A stretch of DNA of 64,000 bases from Streptomyces curacoi. GTDB lineage: Bacteria; Actinomycetota; Actinomycetes; Streptomycetales; Streptomycetaceae. Position numbers and translations under genes: made by a program. This document shows, in pieces, positions 51,635 through 59,223 of the stretch. The stretch spans positions 372,001 to 436,000 of the forward strand of contig NZ_KQ947985.1 of the NCBI RefSeq assembly GCF_001513975.1. The letters are read 5' to 3'. Below the pieces are notes generated by a model. It was not told the DNA's origin. It worked only from the letters and a program-made list of their open reading frames with translations, and ran no database searches. Position 1 is the stretch's first letter. Each line of letters opens with the position of its first letter.

Positions 51635-51983
51635 GCGTGAGGATCGCCTGCACCTCGTAGATGTCGACCCCCTTGGTGAACGTCTTCTGGATGGGCGTCG
51701 CCGACCCCGAGAGCCAGATCTTCAGCTCGGCGTCCAGGTCGAAGGTGCCGGCGGTCTCGACCGCGAAGTGCGTGATGCTGCGGTACGGGATGGAGTGGTA
51801 CTCCACCTTCTTGCCGGTGATGCCCTGCTTGTCGACCAGGATCAGTCGGCGGTCGGTGAACAGGATGGTGTCGCGTATCAGCAGATAGGCGGCGTGCACC
51901 TGCTCACCGTTGCCCAGCAGACGCGCGTAGTCCTGCTGCGCCTGCCCCTGATCGATGCTGTGTGCGTTCCCGAACAGTGCCAT
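51618..51983 (-). CDS. Bacterial PH-domain protein
   Basis: The 121-residue protein has a single bacterial pleckstrin-homology fold: YLLIRDTILFTDRRLILVDK, VEYHSIPYRSITHFAVETAG, AELKIWLSGSATPIQKTFTK and a closing amphipathic helix VDIYEVQAILTQFVAK. Members form soluble oligomers of unknown role. The stop codon and last codons are duplicated immediately downstream. It lies in a run of small leftward genes. Confidence 0.85.
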   Translation of the reverse strand: MALFGNAHSIDQGQAQQDYARLLGNGEQVHAAYLLIRDTILFTDRRLILVDKQGITGKKVEYHSIPYRSITHFAVETAGTFDLDAELKIWLSGSATPIQKTFTKGVDIYEVQAILTQFVAK

Positions 51984-52113
51984 GGATGGATCCCCCCACG
52001 CATTGGCTTGGATGTCTGGTCATGTCCCAGTAAGTCACTGGCTTCACATGATCTTCGCAATGTATAGCGCCTTGGGGGTTGCCCCGCATAGAGGCGAACG
52101 GCCGCGGAAGTGA

Positions 52114-52590
52114 TCAGGTGTCGTACGTACCGTCCCAGGGCGCGCCGAAGCCCAGGTGGTCGGGGTAGAGCTCGGCCCAGGGCTCCCCGTCGTCCTCTCC
52201 GGTCACCAGGCCGAACAGCACGCCGTCGACGGTGAGTTGGAAGGGCCGGACGGAGATGTCCGTGTAGGTGCGCCGGGGGAGGCTGCGCAGCATGGTCGCC
52301 AGGTGGGCACGGGCGCGGGCGAGGACCGAGTCGGGGCCGTGCGGGGCGCGCTGCTGCTCGGCCCAGGTGCCGGCACACCAGATCTCCGAGTCGCGGTAGG
52401 TGCCGTCGGCGTCGAAGGTGTGCAGGACCGAGTAGAGGCGTTTGTGCTCTTCCCAGCCGGCGCCGAGGTCGAATCCCTTGGGAAAGGCGTAGGTGACCGA
52501 TCCCATGAACTGCCCGTCCGCGTAACGGCCGATCGCCTCGGTACGGCCGTGCGGCTCGTAGGCGATCGGGATGACCTCAGGGACTGCCAT
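52114..52590 (-). CDS. Hypothetical protein, actinobacterial
   Basis: The 158-residue protein starts MAVPEVIPIAYEPHGR. I do not recognise a family. It is rich in aromatic and charged residues (IGRYADGQFMGSVTYAFPKG, WEEHKRLYSVLHTFDADGTY, WAELYPDHLGFGAPWDGTYD), with no signal peptide or membrane segment. The internal start at 52590 fits better than 52665 because the extension is His/Pro-rich and untypical. The coding bias is normal. Confidence 0.7.
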   Translation of the reverse strand: MAVPEVIPIAYEPHGRTEAIGRYADGQFMGSVTYAFPKGFDLGAGWEEHKRLYSVLHTFDADGTYRDSEIWCAGTWAEQQRAPHGPDSVLARARAHLATMLRSLPRRTYTDISVRPFQLTVDGVLFGLVTGEDDGEPWAELYPDHLGFGAPWDGTYDT

Positions 52591-52743
52591 GGCGGAAACC
52601 ATACGGTCGTGGTGGGGGGCATGGTGGCGGCAGGGTGGGATCGATGCCAACCGGATGGGCAACATCCGCGTGATGTCCTCAACTTGGGCACCGATCGGCC
52701 AAGAGTTTCACGGCAACCTTTCCGATCTCCGCGACCACAGACC

Positions 52744-52797
52744 CTTCGGAAGCCCGCCCACGCGGGCTCGCTCGCCGGTGCGCGAGCCTCACCGAAG
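52744..52797 (+). promoter_or_regulatory. Competing hairpins in the pectate lyase leader
   Basis: AGCCCGC/GCGGGCT (52751-52768) and GGCTCGC/GCGAGCC (52765-52788) share bases and cannot coexist fully. Outer arms CTTCGG (52744-52749) and CCGAAG (52792-52797) close the region 18 bp before the GTG. Confidence 0.5.
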
Positions 52798-52814
52798 CAC
52801 GTAAGGACTCATTC

Positions 52815-54158
52815 GTGGCAACCCCTTCCCACCGCCGTTCCCTCCGCAAGCGCCGCACCGTCGTGGTCACCGCCGCCGCCGTCGCGGCGGCCGGCATCGG
52901 TGCCGGTGTCCTCGTGATGAACGCGAACGCCGGGGTGGTCGACCTCTACCACCAGACGCTGCCCGCGAAGGACGGCTGGGCGGCCGCCGGCTCGGGTACG
53001 ACGGGCGGCTCGAAGGCCGACTCCGCGCATGTGTACACCGTCAGCACCCGTGCGCAGCTGGTGAAGGCGCTGGGCTCGGTCTCCGACACCACCCCGCGGA
53101 TCATCAAGGTCAAGGGCACCATCGACGCCAACACCAGCGACGCCGGCAAGGCGTTGACCTGCGCCGACTACGCCTCCGGCACCGGCTACTCGCTGTCCGC
53201 CTACCTCAAGGCCTACGACCCGGCCACCTGGGGCGAGAAGGCGCCGTCGGGCACGCAGGAGAACGCCCGTAAGGCCGCCGCGGAGAAGCAGAAGAAGAAC
53301 ATCGTCTTCCGGGTGCCGGCCAACACCACCATCGTGGGCGTCCCCGGCACGAACGCCGGCATCAAGGGCGGCAGCCTGCAGGTGCAGAACGTCAAGAACG
53401 TCATCATCCGCAATCTGACCTTCTCCGCCACCGAGGACTGCTTCCCGCAGTGGGACCCGACGGACGGCTCGGCCGGCGAGTGGAACTCCAACTACGACTC
53501 GGTGACCCTGCGCGGCGCGACGAACGTCTGGGCCGACCACAACGCGTTCACGGACGCGCCCCGCTTCGACGCGTCCCTGAAGACGTACTTCGGCCGCAAG
53601 TACCAGTTCCACGACGGCGCCCTCGACATCACCAACGGCTCCGACCTGGTGACCGTCGAGCGCAACGTGTTCGACTGCCACGACAAGACGATGCTGATCG
53701 GCAGCAGCGACTCCGACAGCAGCGGCAAGCTGCGGGTCACCATCCACCACAACGTGTGGAAGGGCATCGTCCAGCGCGCCCCGCTGGCCCGCATCGGGCA
53801 GATCCACCTCTTCAACAACCTCTACGACACGACCACGCTGAACGGCTACGCGCCGAAGTACAGCATCGACTCCCGTGCCAAGGCCCAGGTCGTCGCCGAG
53901 CACAACGCCTGGAAGCTGCCGTCCGGCGCCAAGGTCGCCAAGCTGCTGAGCGGTGACGGCACCGGCTCCGTCGCCGGCAGCGGCAACCTCGTCAACGGCA
54001 CGGCGACCGACATCGTGGCCGCCTACAACGCCGGGAGCTCGAAGAAGATCAAGACGACGGTGAACTGGACGCCGACGCTCACGGCGGGGCTCCAGACGTC
54101 CGCGAAGAACCTGGCGGCCGAGCTGGCGAAGACGGCCGGCCCCGGGGTGCTCTCCTGA
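52815..54158 (+). CDS. Secreted pectate lyase, PL1 family
   Basis: The 447-residue protein starts at GTG with AAGGA eight bases upstream. A basic N-region and hydrophobic signal (RTVVVTAAAVAAAGIGAGVL) are followed by a parallel beta-helix. PL1 landmarks are YDSVTLRGATNVWADHNAFT, LDITNGSDLVTVERNVFDCH and the catalytic Arg region VQRAPLARIGQIHLFNNLYD. It cleaves polygalacturonate by beta-elimination with Ca2+. A structured leader (52744-52797) could regulate it. Confidence 0.92.
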   Translation: MATPSHRRSLRKRRTVVVTAAAVAAAGIGAGVLVMNANAGVVDLYHQTLPAKDGWAAAGSGTTGGSKADSAHVYTVSTRAQLVKALGSVSDTTPRIIKVKGTIDANTSDAGKALTCADYASGTGYSLSAYLKAYDPATWGEKAPSGTQENARKAAAEKQKKNIVFRVPANTTIVGVPGTNAGIKGGSLQVQNVKNVIIRNLTFSATEDCFPQWDPTDGSAGEWNSNYDSVTLRGATNVWADHNAFTDAPRFDASLKTYFGRKYQFHDGALDITNGSDLVTVERNVFDCHDKTMLIGSSDSDSSGKLRVTIHHNVWKGIVQRAPLARIGQIHLFNNLYDTTTLNGYAPKYSIDSRAKAQVVAEHNAWKLPSGAKVAKLLSGDGTGSVAGSGNLVNGTATDIVAAYNAGSSKKIKTTVNWTPTLTAGLQTSAKNLAAELAKTAGPGVLS

Positions 54159-54170
54159 CACCCGTGCCGG

Positions 54171-54953
54171 TCAACCGCGGCGGCGCCACCAGCGGCGGGG
54201 GCGTTCAGCGGGTGCGGAGGGGGTGGTCGGCGCGGTGGTGCGCAGGGAGTCCCGGATCTGGTCGAACGTCGCCACGCGGTGGCGGCCGAAGCCGTGGTCG
54301 TCGGGTGGGAGGGTCACGCCCGCGCAGACCAGCTTGAAGCCGTCGCCCTCCTGGGGCAGACCCAGGAAGACCGGGGCGCCCACGCAGCCCTCGGGGAGTT
54401 CGCCGCCCCAGCGGACGCTCTCGTCCGTGGCACGGGCCAGGGCGCCCACCGCGACCATCTGGCTCCGCTCCCCGCCCTCGCCCACGTCATGGCCGAGGAC
54501 GTACGCCCGCATCGGGTCGCCGCCGATGCGGGCGATGTCCTGTGCGCGGGCCGCGATGCCGTCGGTTATCTCGTCGGTGGTCCAGGTCCAGCCCTTGCGC
54601 CGGGCGTATGCGTGCAGACCGGCGGCGGGCTGCACGGCCACACCGACGTCGTCGAGGTGTGTCCAGCCGTCCGCGAAGTCGGTCATCAGCAGCTTGCCGG
54701 CCGTGGGGGCTGGATCGCCCAGCTGGGGGCGGAGCGTCACCTCGGCGAGGTCCATGCGGGTCGGTTCGGCGGCCGTGACCAGATACTGCCGGACCAGCTC
54801 GGTGTCGCCGTCGTGGCCCACCAGGTCGTTGAACCAGAAGGCCGTCGCGTACGGCCCCGGGCGGTGGGCGCGCTGGAAGGGCAGGGTCGCGCGGGCGGCG
54901 TGGGCCAGGATCGCGTCGACGGTGGCCTGTTCGAGGCCCGGCAGATCGGACAT
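54171..54953 (-). CDS. Hypothetical protein
   Basis: I do not recognise this 260-residue protein from MSDLPGLEQATVDAILAHAA. Visible features are an aromatic-rich segment TAFWFNDLVGHDGDTELVRQ, WTHLDDVGVAVQPAAGLHAY and a region ELPEGCVGAPVFLGLPQEGD that vaguely recalls a trypsin-like GxPxF element, without a clear catalytic triad. The tail ends RRWWRRRG. It is convergent with the pectate lyase, 12 bp apart. The start 54953 avoids an untypical N-terminal extension. Confidence 0.7.
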   Translation of the reverse strand: MSDLPGLEQATVDAILAHAARATLPFQRAHRPGPYATAFWFNDLVGHDGDTELVRQYLVTAAEPTRMDLAEVTLRPQLGDPAPTAGKLLMTDFADGWTHLDDVGVAVQPAAGLHAYARRKGWTWTTDEITDGIAARAQDIARIGGDPMRAYVLGHDVGEGGERSQMVAVGALARATDESVRWGGELPEGCVGAPVFLGLPQEGDGFKLVCAGVTLPPDDHGFGRHRVATFDQIRDSLRTTAPTTPSAPAERPRRWWRRRG

Positions 54954-55105
54954 GAGCAGGGAGCCTAATCGGCCGAGGGAGCTTTGATCCCGCGGGTTTC
55001 CTCGGCTCTCCGTCACACATCCGCCGCGCCCGGCGTCAGGGAGGCAGTGGACCCGCCGCACGGCACGGAACGTGCGGTACCGACTGCACCCGACCAGGAG
55101 TTCTC

Positions 55106-55453
55106 ATGCGGATCGCGTACGTCGTCGTCACCCTCGTCGCCGCCCTGATGGCCGGCTTCTCAGGTGCCGTGCTGCTCCTGCGCGCCCAGTGGATCGTGAA
55201 GACGCTCAATGACTACGGAGTGCCCCGGTCGTGGTGGACCTGGCTGGGGCTGGCGAAGGCCACCGGCGCCGTGGGGCTGGTGGTCGGGCTGTTCGTGCCG
55301 GTGATCGGGGTGCTGGCGGGGGTGGGGCTGGTGCTCTACTTCCTCGGGGCGGCCGTGACCGTGGCCAGGGCCGGGTGGTACTCCCACATTCCGTTCCCGC
55401 TGGTCTACGCGGCGCCGGTGGTCGGCGCCCTGGCGCTCGCGTACGCGAGCTGA
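55106..55453 (+). CDS. DoxX-like family membrane protein
   Basis: The 115-residue, four-helix protein includes VVTLVAALMAGFSGAVLLLR, the DoxX-like loop LNDYGVPRSWWTWLGLAKAT, VIGVLAGVGLVLYFLGAAVT and a final helix. AGGAG precedes the ATG. Function in the DoxX superfamily ranges from quinol-linked redox to unknown. A 25-bp terminator stem follows. Confidence 0.85.
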   Translation: MRIAYVVVTLVAALMAGFSGAVLLLRAQWIVKTLNDYGVPRSWWTWLGLAKATGAVGLVVGLFVPVIGVLAGVGLVLYFLGAAVTVARAGWYSHIPFPLVYAAPVVGALALAYAS

Positions 55454-55460
55454 CCGGCGG

Positions 55461-55516
55461 ACGCACCCGGGCCCGGGGACCAGTCGTCCGAGACTGGTCC
55501 CCGGGCCCGGGTGCGT
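55461..55516. terminator. Exceptionally long terminator between DoxX and metG
   Basis: Arms of 25 bp (ACGCACCCGGGCCCGGGGAC plus CAGTC, with its exact complement) pair perfectly around a GTCCGA loop. It is bidirectional between convergent genes. Confidence 0.92.
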
Positions 55517-55546
55517 GCGTGTGTGCTCGTGCGTGCGTGTGTGCGG
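55511..55546. repeat. Alternating GT/GC tract, two 18-bp copies
   Basis: GTGCGTGCGTGTGTGC followed by TC then GG, tandem at 55511-55528 and 55529-55546. Alternating purine-pyrimidine sequence like this can adopt Z-DNA. Confidence 0.7.
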
Positions 55547-55569
55547 CTCGTGCTACGCCGTCGAACGCT

Positions 55570-57285
55570 CTACTCCGACTCGCCGCCGAAGCGCTCCTTG
55601 TAGGCCTCCAGGTCTTCGTCCGTGAGCTTGGCGAAGAGGACCGGGGGGACCGTGAAGGGGGTGCCGGCGGGGACCGCGTCCAGGGACTTGGCCTCGTCCG
55701 CGCTCACCCAGGTCGCCGTGTCGTCCTTCAGGGAGAACGCCTGGCGCATGGCGGCCGCCGTCGTCGGGATGAACGGCTCCGAGACCACCGCGTACAGGTG
55801 GATCAGGTTCATCGCCGTACGGAGGGTGAGGGCGGCGCCGTCCTTGTCGGTCTTGATCTCCAGCCAGGGGGCCTTCTCTTCGAGGTAGGAGTTGCCCGCG
55901 GACCACAGGGCGCGCAGCGCCGCGGCGGCCTTGCGGAACTGGAGGGCCTCCATGTGCTGCTCGTACTCGGCGAGAAGCTCGGCGATCTGCTCGCCCAGCC
56001 GCGCCTCCGCCTCGCCGGGCTCGGCGCCGGCCGGTACCTCCTCGCCGAAGCGCTTCTTGGAGAAGGACAGGACACGGTTGACGAAGTTGCCGAGCGTGTC
56101 GGCGAGGTCCTTGTTGACCGTCGCCGTGAAGTGCTCCCAGGTGAAGGACGAGTCGTCCGACTCGGGCGCGTTGGCGATGAGGAAGTAGCGCCAGTAGTCG
56201 GCGGGGAGGATCTCCAGCGCCTGGTCGGTGAAGACACCGCGCTTCTGGGAGGTGGAGAACTTACCGCCGTAGTACGTCAGCCAGTTGAAGGCCTTGACGA
56301 AGTCGACCTTCTTCCACGGCTCGCGGATGCCGAGCTCGGTGGCCGGGAACATCACGGTGTGGAAGGGGACGTTGTCCTTCGCCATGAACTGGGTGTAACG
56401 GACGTCGGTGTCCACGTCGTACCACCACGACTTCCAGTCGCGGTTCTCCGGGTCCTGGTCCGACCATTCCTTGGTCGCGCCGAGGTACTCGATCGGCGCG
56501 TCGAACCAGACGTAGAAGACCTTGCCCTCGGCCGCCAGCTCCGGCCAGGTGTCCGCCGGGACGGGGACGCCCCAGTCCAGGTCACGGGTGATCGCGCGGT
56601 CGTGCAGGCCCTCGGTCAGCCACTTGTGGGCGATGGAGGACGCCAGGTGCGGCCATACGCCGTCGTGCCGGGCGACCCACTCCATGACCTCGCGCTGGAG
56701 CTTGGACTGGAGGAGGAAGAGGTGCTTGGTCTCGCGGACCTCCAGGTCGGTGGAGCCGGAGATCGCCGAGCGCGGGTTGATCAGGTCGGTCGGGTCGAGT
56801 ACGCGCGTGCAGTTCTCGCACTGGTCGCCGCGGGCCTTGTCGTAGCCGCAGTGGGGGCAGGTGCCCTCGACGTAGCGGTCCGGGAGGAAGCGGCCGTCGG
56901 CGGGCGAGTACACCTGGCGGATGGCGCGCTCTTCGATGAAGCCGTTCTCGTGGAGCTTGCGGGCGAAGTGCTGGGTGATCTCGACGTTCTGGGGGCTGGA
57001 GCTGCGGCCGAAGTAGTCGAAGGCCAGCGCGAAGCCGTCGTAGACCGCCTTCTGGGCGTCGTGCGCCTGCGCGCAGAAGTCCGCCACGGGCAGGCCCTGC
57101 TCCTTCGCCGCCAGCTCGGCCGGGGTGCCGTGCTCGTCCGTCGCGCAGATGTAGAGGACGTCGTGGCCGCGCTGGCGGAGGTACCTGGAGTACACGTCCG
57201 CCGGGAGCATGGACCCCACCATGTTGCCCAGGTGCTTGATTCCGTTGATGTACGGAAGGGCGCTGGTGATGAGGTGTCGAGCCAT
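55570..57285 (-). CDS. metG: Methionyl-tRNA synthetase
   Basis: The 571-residue class I synthetase has the HIGH-like motif in [18 protein letters not shown]-equivalent KFSTSQKRG and a four-cysteine zinc knuckle [19 protein letters not shown]. The anticodon-binding domain lies at about 390-520, and there is no C-terminal EMAP-like tRNA-binding extension. It charges initiator and elongator tRNA-Met. No T-box or other leader was recognised upstream. Confidence 0.96.
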   Translation of the reverse strand: MARHLITSALPYINGIKHLGNMVGSMLPADVYSRYLRQRGHDVLYICATDEHGTPAELAAKEQGLPVADFCAQAHDAQKAVYDGFALAFDYFGRSSSPQNVEITQHFARKLHENGFIEERAIRQVYSPADGRFLPDRYVEGTCPHCGYDKARGDQCENCTRVLDPTDLINPRSAISGSTDLEVRETKHLFLLQSKLQREVMEWVARHDGVWPHLASSIAHKWLTEGLHDRAITRDLDWGVPVPADTWPELAAEGKVFYVWFDAPIEYLGATKEWSDQDPENRDWKSWWYDVDTDVRYTQFMAKDNVPFHTVMFPATELGIREPWKKVDFVKAFNWLTYYGGKFSTSQKRGVFTDQALEILPADYWRYFLIANAPESDDSSFTWEHFTATVNKDLADTLGNFVNRVLSFSKKRFGEEVPAGAEPGEAEARLGEQIAELLAEYEQHMEALQFRKAAAALRALWSAGNSYLEEKAPWLEIKTDKDGAALTLRTAMNLIHLYAVVSEPFIPTTAAAMRQAFSLKDDTATWVSADEAKSLDAVPAGTPFTVPPVLFAKLTDEDLEAYKERFGGESE

Positions 57286-57385
57286 CGCGGGCTGCTCCCA
57301 AGTCGCTACGTGGGGTGACGGGCGCCGGGTTTCGGGGCGTCTGTCGTTGTTTTTTCGAACCTTGGAATCGTAGCCGACATGGGTG

Positions 57386-57427
57386 GGCCGCCCGCTTCCC
57401 GTTTTAGCGGGTGAGAAGCGGGCGGCC
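57386..57427 (-). terminator. Terminator after the vWA gene
   Basis: GGCCGCCCGCTTC pairs perfectly with GAAGCGGGCGGCC, with an inner CCCG-TTTTAG-CGGG stem. It lies between the leftward vWA stop and the metG start. Confidence 0.85.
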
Positions 57428-57456
57428 GGGTTTCGTGGGGGTGAGTGCTGCGGGTG

Positions 57457-58950
57457 TTACGGGCGCCAGTTCGCCAGGATGCCCTCGTAGAGCTGCTTGT
57501 CGGTCAGCTCCAGTGGGGTCTCGCCTGCCATGAAGTGGGCGGTGTTGTCCGTCTTGAGCTTGCGGAGGTAGTCGAAGGCCTTCTGGTCGGGGTCACCGAA
57601 GGCGACGAAGCAGAAGAACACGGAGGGGTGGTTCTTCGCGGCCACGGTGAGGGCGTGGGTGGCCGGGGTCTTGGCGTCGGGGGCGCCGTCGGTCTGGAAG
57701 ATCACCAGGGCGTGGGTGTCGGGGGACGTCTTGTGGTGGTGGGTGATGACTTCCTCGACGGCCACGTGGTAGCTGGTACGGCCCATGCGGCCGAGGCTCG
57801 CGTGGAGCTCGTCGATCTTGTTCTCGTGGTCGGTGAGGGTGAGGTCGGCGGTGCCGTCGAGTTCCGTGGAGAAGAAGACGACGTGGACCGTGGGGTTGGC
57901 GGTCTCGGGGTCGAGGTGGGCGGCGAGGGCGAGGGTCTGGTCGCCGAGGGCCTGGGCGGAGCCGTCCTTGTAGTACGGCCGCATGGACGCGGAGCGGTCC
58001 AGGACGAGGTAGACCTTGGCTCGGGTGCCGGTGAGGTTGTGCTTCTTCAGGGCGGTGGCGGCGGCGCGGTGCGCTGTGCGCAGGGTTCGGGGGATAGGGG
58101 GAGCGGGGTTGGCTTCGGGGGTGGGTTCCGTGGCCGGTTCGGGAGTGGCCTCGGCTTCGCCTTCGGCCTTTGTGTTCCCACCCGCACCACCCGTGCGGGT
58201 TTCGTCGTCGGGTGCGGGTGGCCCCTGTGGGGTGTTCTCGCCGTCGGCGGCTGCGGGCTCGTTGGGGGTCGGTTCCGTGGCCGGTTCGGGAGTGGGCTCG
58301 GCGGTCACCGGCTCAGGGGCGGGCTCCTCGGCGGCCGGGGTCTCCGTGATGGGTTCCTCGGCGGCGGGCTGCTCCGCCACCGGCGTCTCCGTGACCGGCT
58401 CCTCGGTCACCGGCTCCTCGGCGACCGGCGTCTCCGTGACCGGCTCCTCGGCGACCGGCGTCTCCGTGACCGGCTGCTCCGCCACCGGCGTCTCCGTGAC
58501 CGGCTCCTCCGCGGCGGGCTGCTCCGCCACCGGTGTCTCCGTGACCGGCTCCTCCGCGGCGGGCTGCTCCGCCACCGGTGTCTCCGTGACCGGCTCCTCC
58601 GCCACCGGCGTCTCCGCGGCGGGTTCCTCCGTCGTCGGCGGTTCCGTCGGCTCTGCGGGCTTGGGGACCGTGATGTTGTCGAAGGCGGCCGCGACCAGTT
58701 CGTGTTCTTCCTGTTCGGTCCGGTCCGACTCCGTCGGTTCCGTCCGCTCCGCCTGCTCGGGCACGGTCGGCTTCGCCGGCTCCGATGCCCGCGGTTCCGG
58801 CACCTGTGCGGTGGCCGGCGGCTGGGGCTCCGGGGTCGGGGAGGGGACCGTGGGCTGCGGTTCCGGCGAAGGAGTCACACCCTCTGCCTCGGCGGTACGC
58901 CCCTTGCGTGACCGGCCGAACGCGTTCCGCAGGAGAGTGAGAATGCCCAT
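57457..58950 (-). CDS. vWA-domain protein with long Glu/Pro/Thr/Ala repeat region (TerF-like)
   Basis: The protein has 497 residues. An N-terminal basic helix (MGILTLLRNAFGRSRKG) is followed by about 270 residues of low-complexity repeats (ETPVAEQPAAEEPVT-type) and a C-terminal von Willebrand A domain with the MIDAS start LVLDRSASMRPYY, strand VHVVFFSTELDG and NHPSVFFCFVAFGDPDQKAF. The vWA part resembles TerF/TerY proteins of tellurite and stress clusters, but no ter genes are nearby. The start at 58950 has AGGAG upstream. The role is unknown. Confidence 0.85.
   Translation of the reverse strand: MGILTLLRNAFGRSRKGRTAEAEGVTPSPEPQPTVPSPTPEPQPPATAQVPEPRASEPAKPTVPEQAERTEPTESDRTEQEEHELVAAAFDNITVPKPAEPTEPPTTEEPAAETPVAEEPVTETPVAEQPAAEEPVTETPVAEQPAAEEPVTETPVAEQPVTETPVAEEPVTETPVAEEPVTEEPVTETPVAEQPAAEEPITETPAAEEPAPEPVTAEPTPEPATEPTPNEPAAADGENTPQGPPAPDDETRTGGAGGNTKAEGEAEATPEPATEPTPEANPAPPIPRTLRTAHRAAATALKKHNLTGTRAKVYLVLDRSASMRPYYKDGSAQALGDQTLALAAHLDPETANPTVHVVFFSTELDGTADLTLTDHENKIDELHASLGRMGRTSYHVAVEEVITHHHKTSPDTHALVIFQTDGAPDAKTPATHALTVAAKNHPSVFFCFVAFGDPDQKAFDYLRKLKTDNTAHFMAGETPLELTDKQLYEGILANWRP
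58325..58625. repeat. Coding tandem repeats of 15/30 bp
   Basis: Plus-strand units such as GGCGTCTCCGTGACCGGCTC recur about every 30-45 bp, in frame with the vWA gene. Each 15 bp encodes five residues (ETPVA, EEPVT, EQPAA). Confidence 0.8.
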
Positions 58951-59125
58951 GTGCGCAACCCTTCGCGTGAGTTGATGCCCGTCGATCCCTGGCCAGGACG
59001 GACACGTAAGGTTAGCGGCCCCGGGTGGCGATCTTGGGGAGGGGCTGGCACGGCGGCCCAGGTACGTCAAGGGCTCCATCGCGCCGACTCCGGCCGCGTC
59101 CTCAACTCACGTACATCTACTTCTG

Positions 59126-59147
59126 GTTCACCTGTAGTTCATGCAGT
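59126..59147 (+). promoter_or_regulatory. PHO box upstream of the PhoX-family phosphatase
   Basis: Two 11-bp direct repeat units, GTTCACCTGTA and GTTCATGCAGT, abut exactly as in Streptomyces PhoP-binding boxes. They lie 76 bp before the ATG. Confidence 0.7.
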
Positions 59148-59223
59148 CGCCCCACTCCCGCACAAACGTGCCCCTACCGTCCCCCACGCTGCACTCAAGG
59201 GGAAGCAGGGAGAAAGACACACC

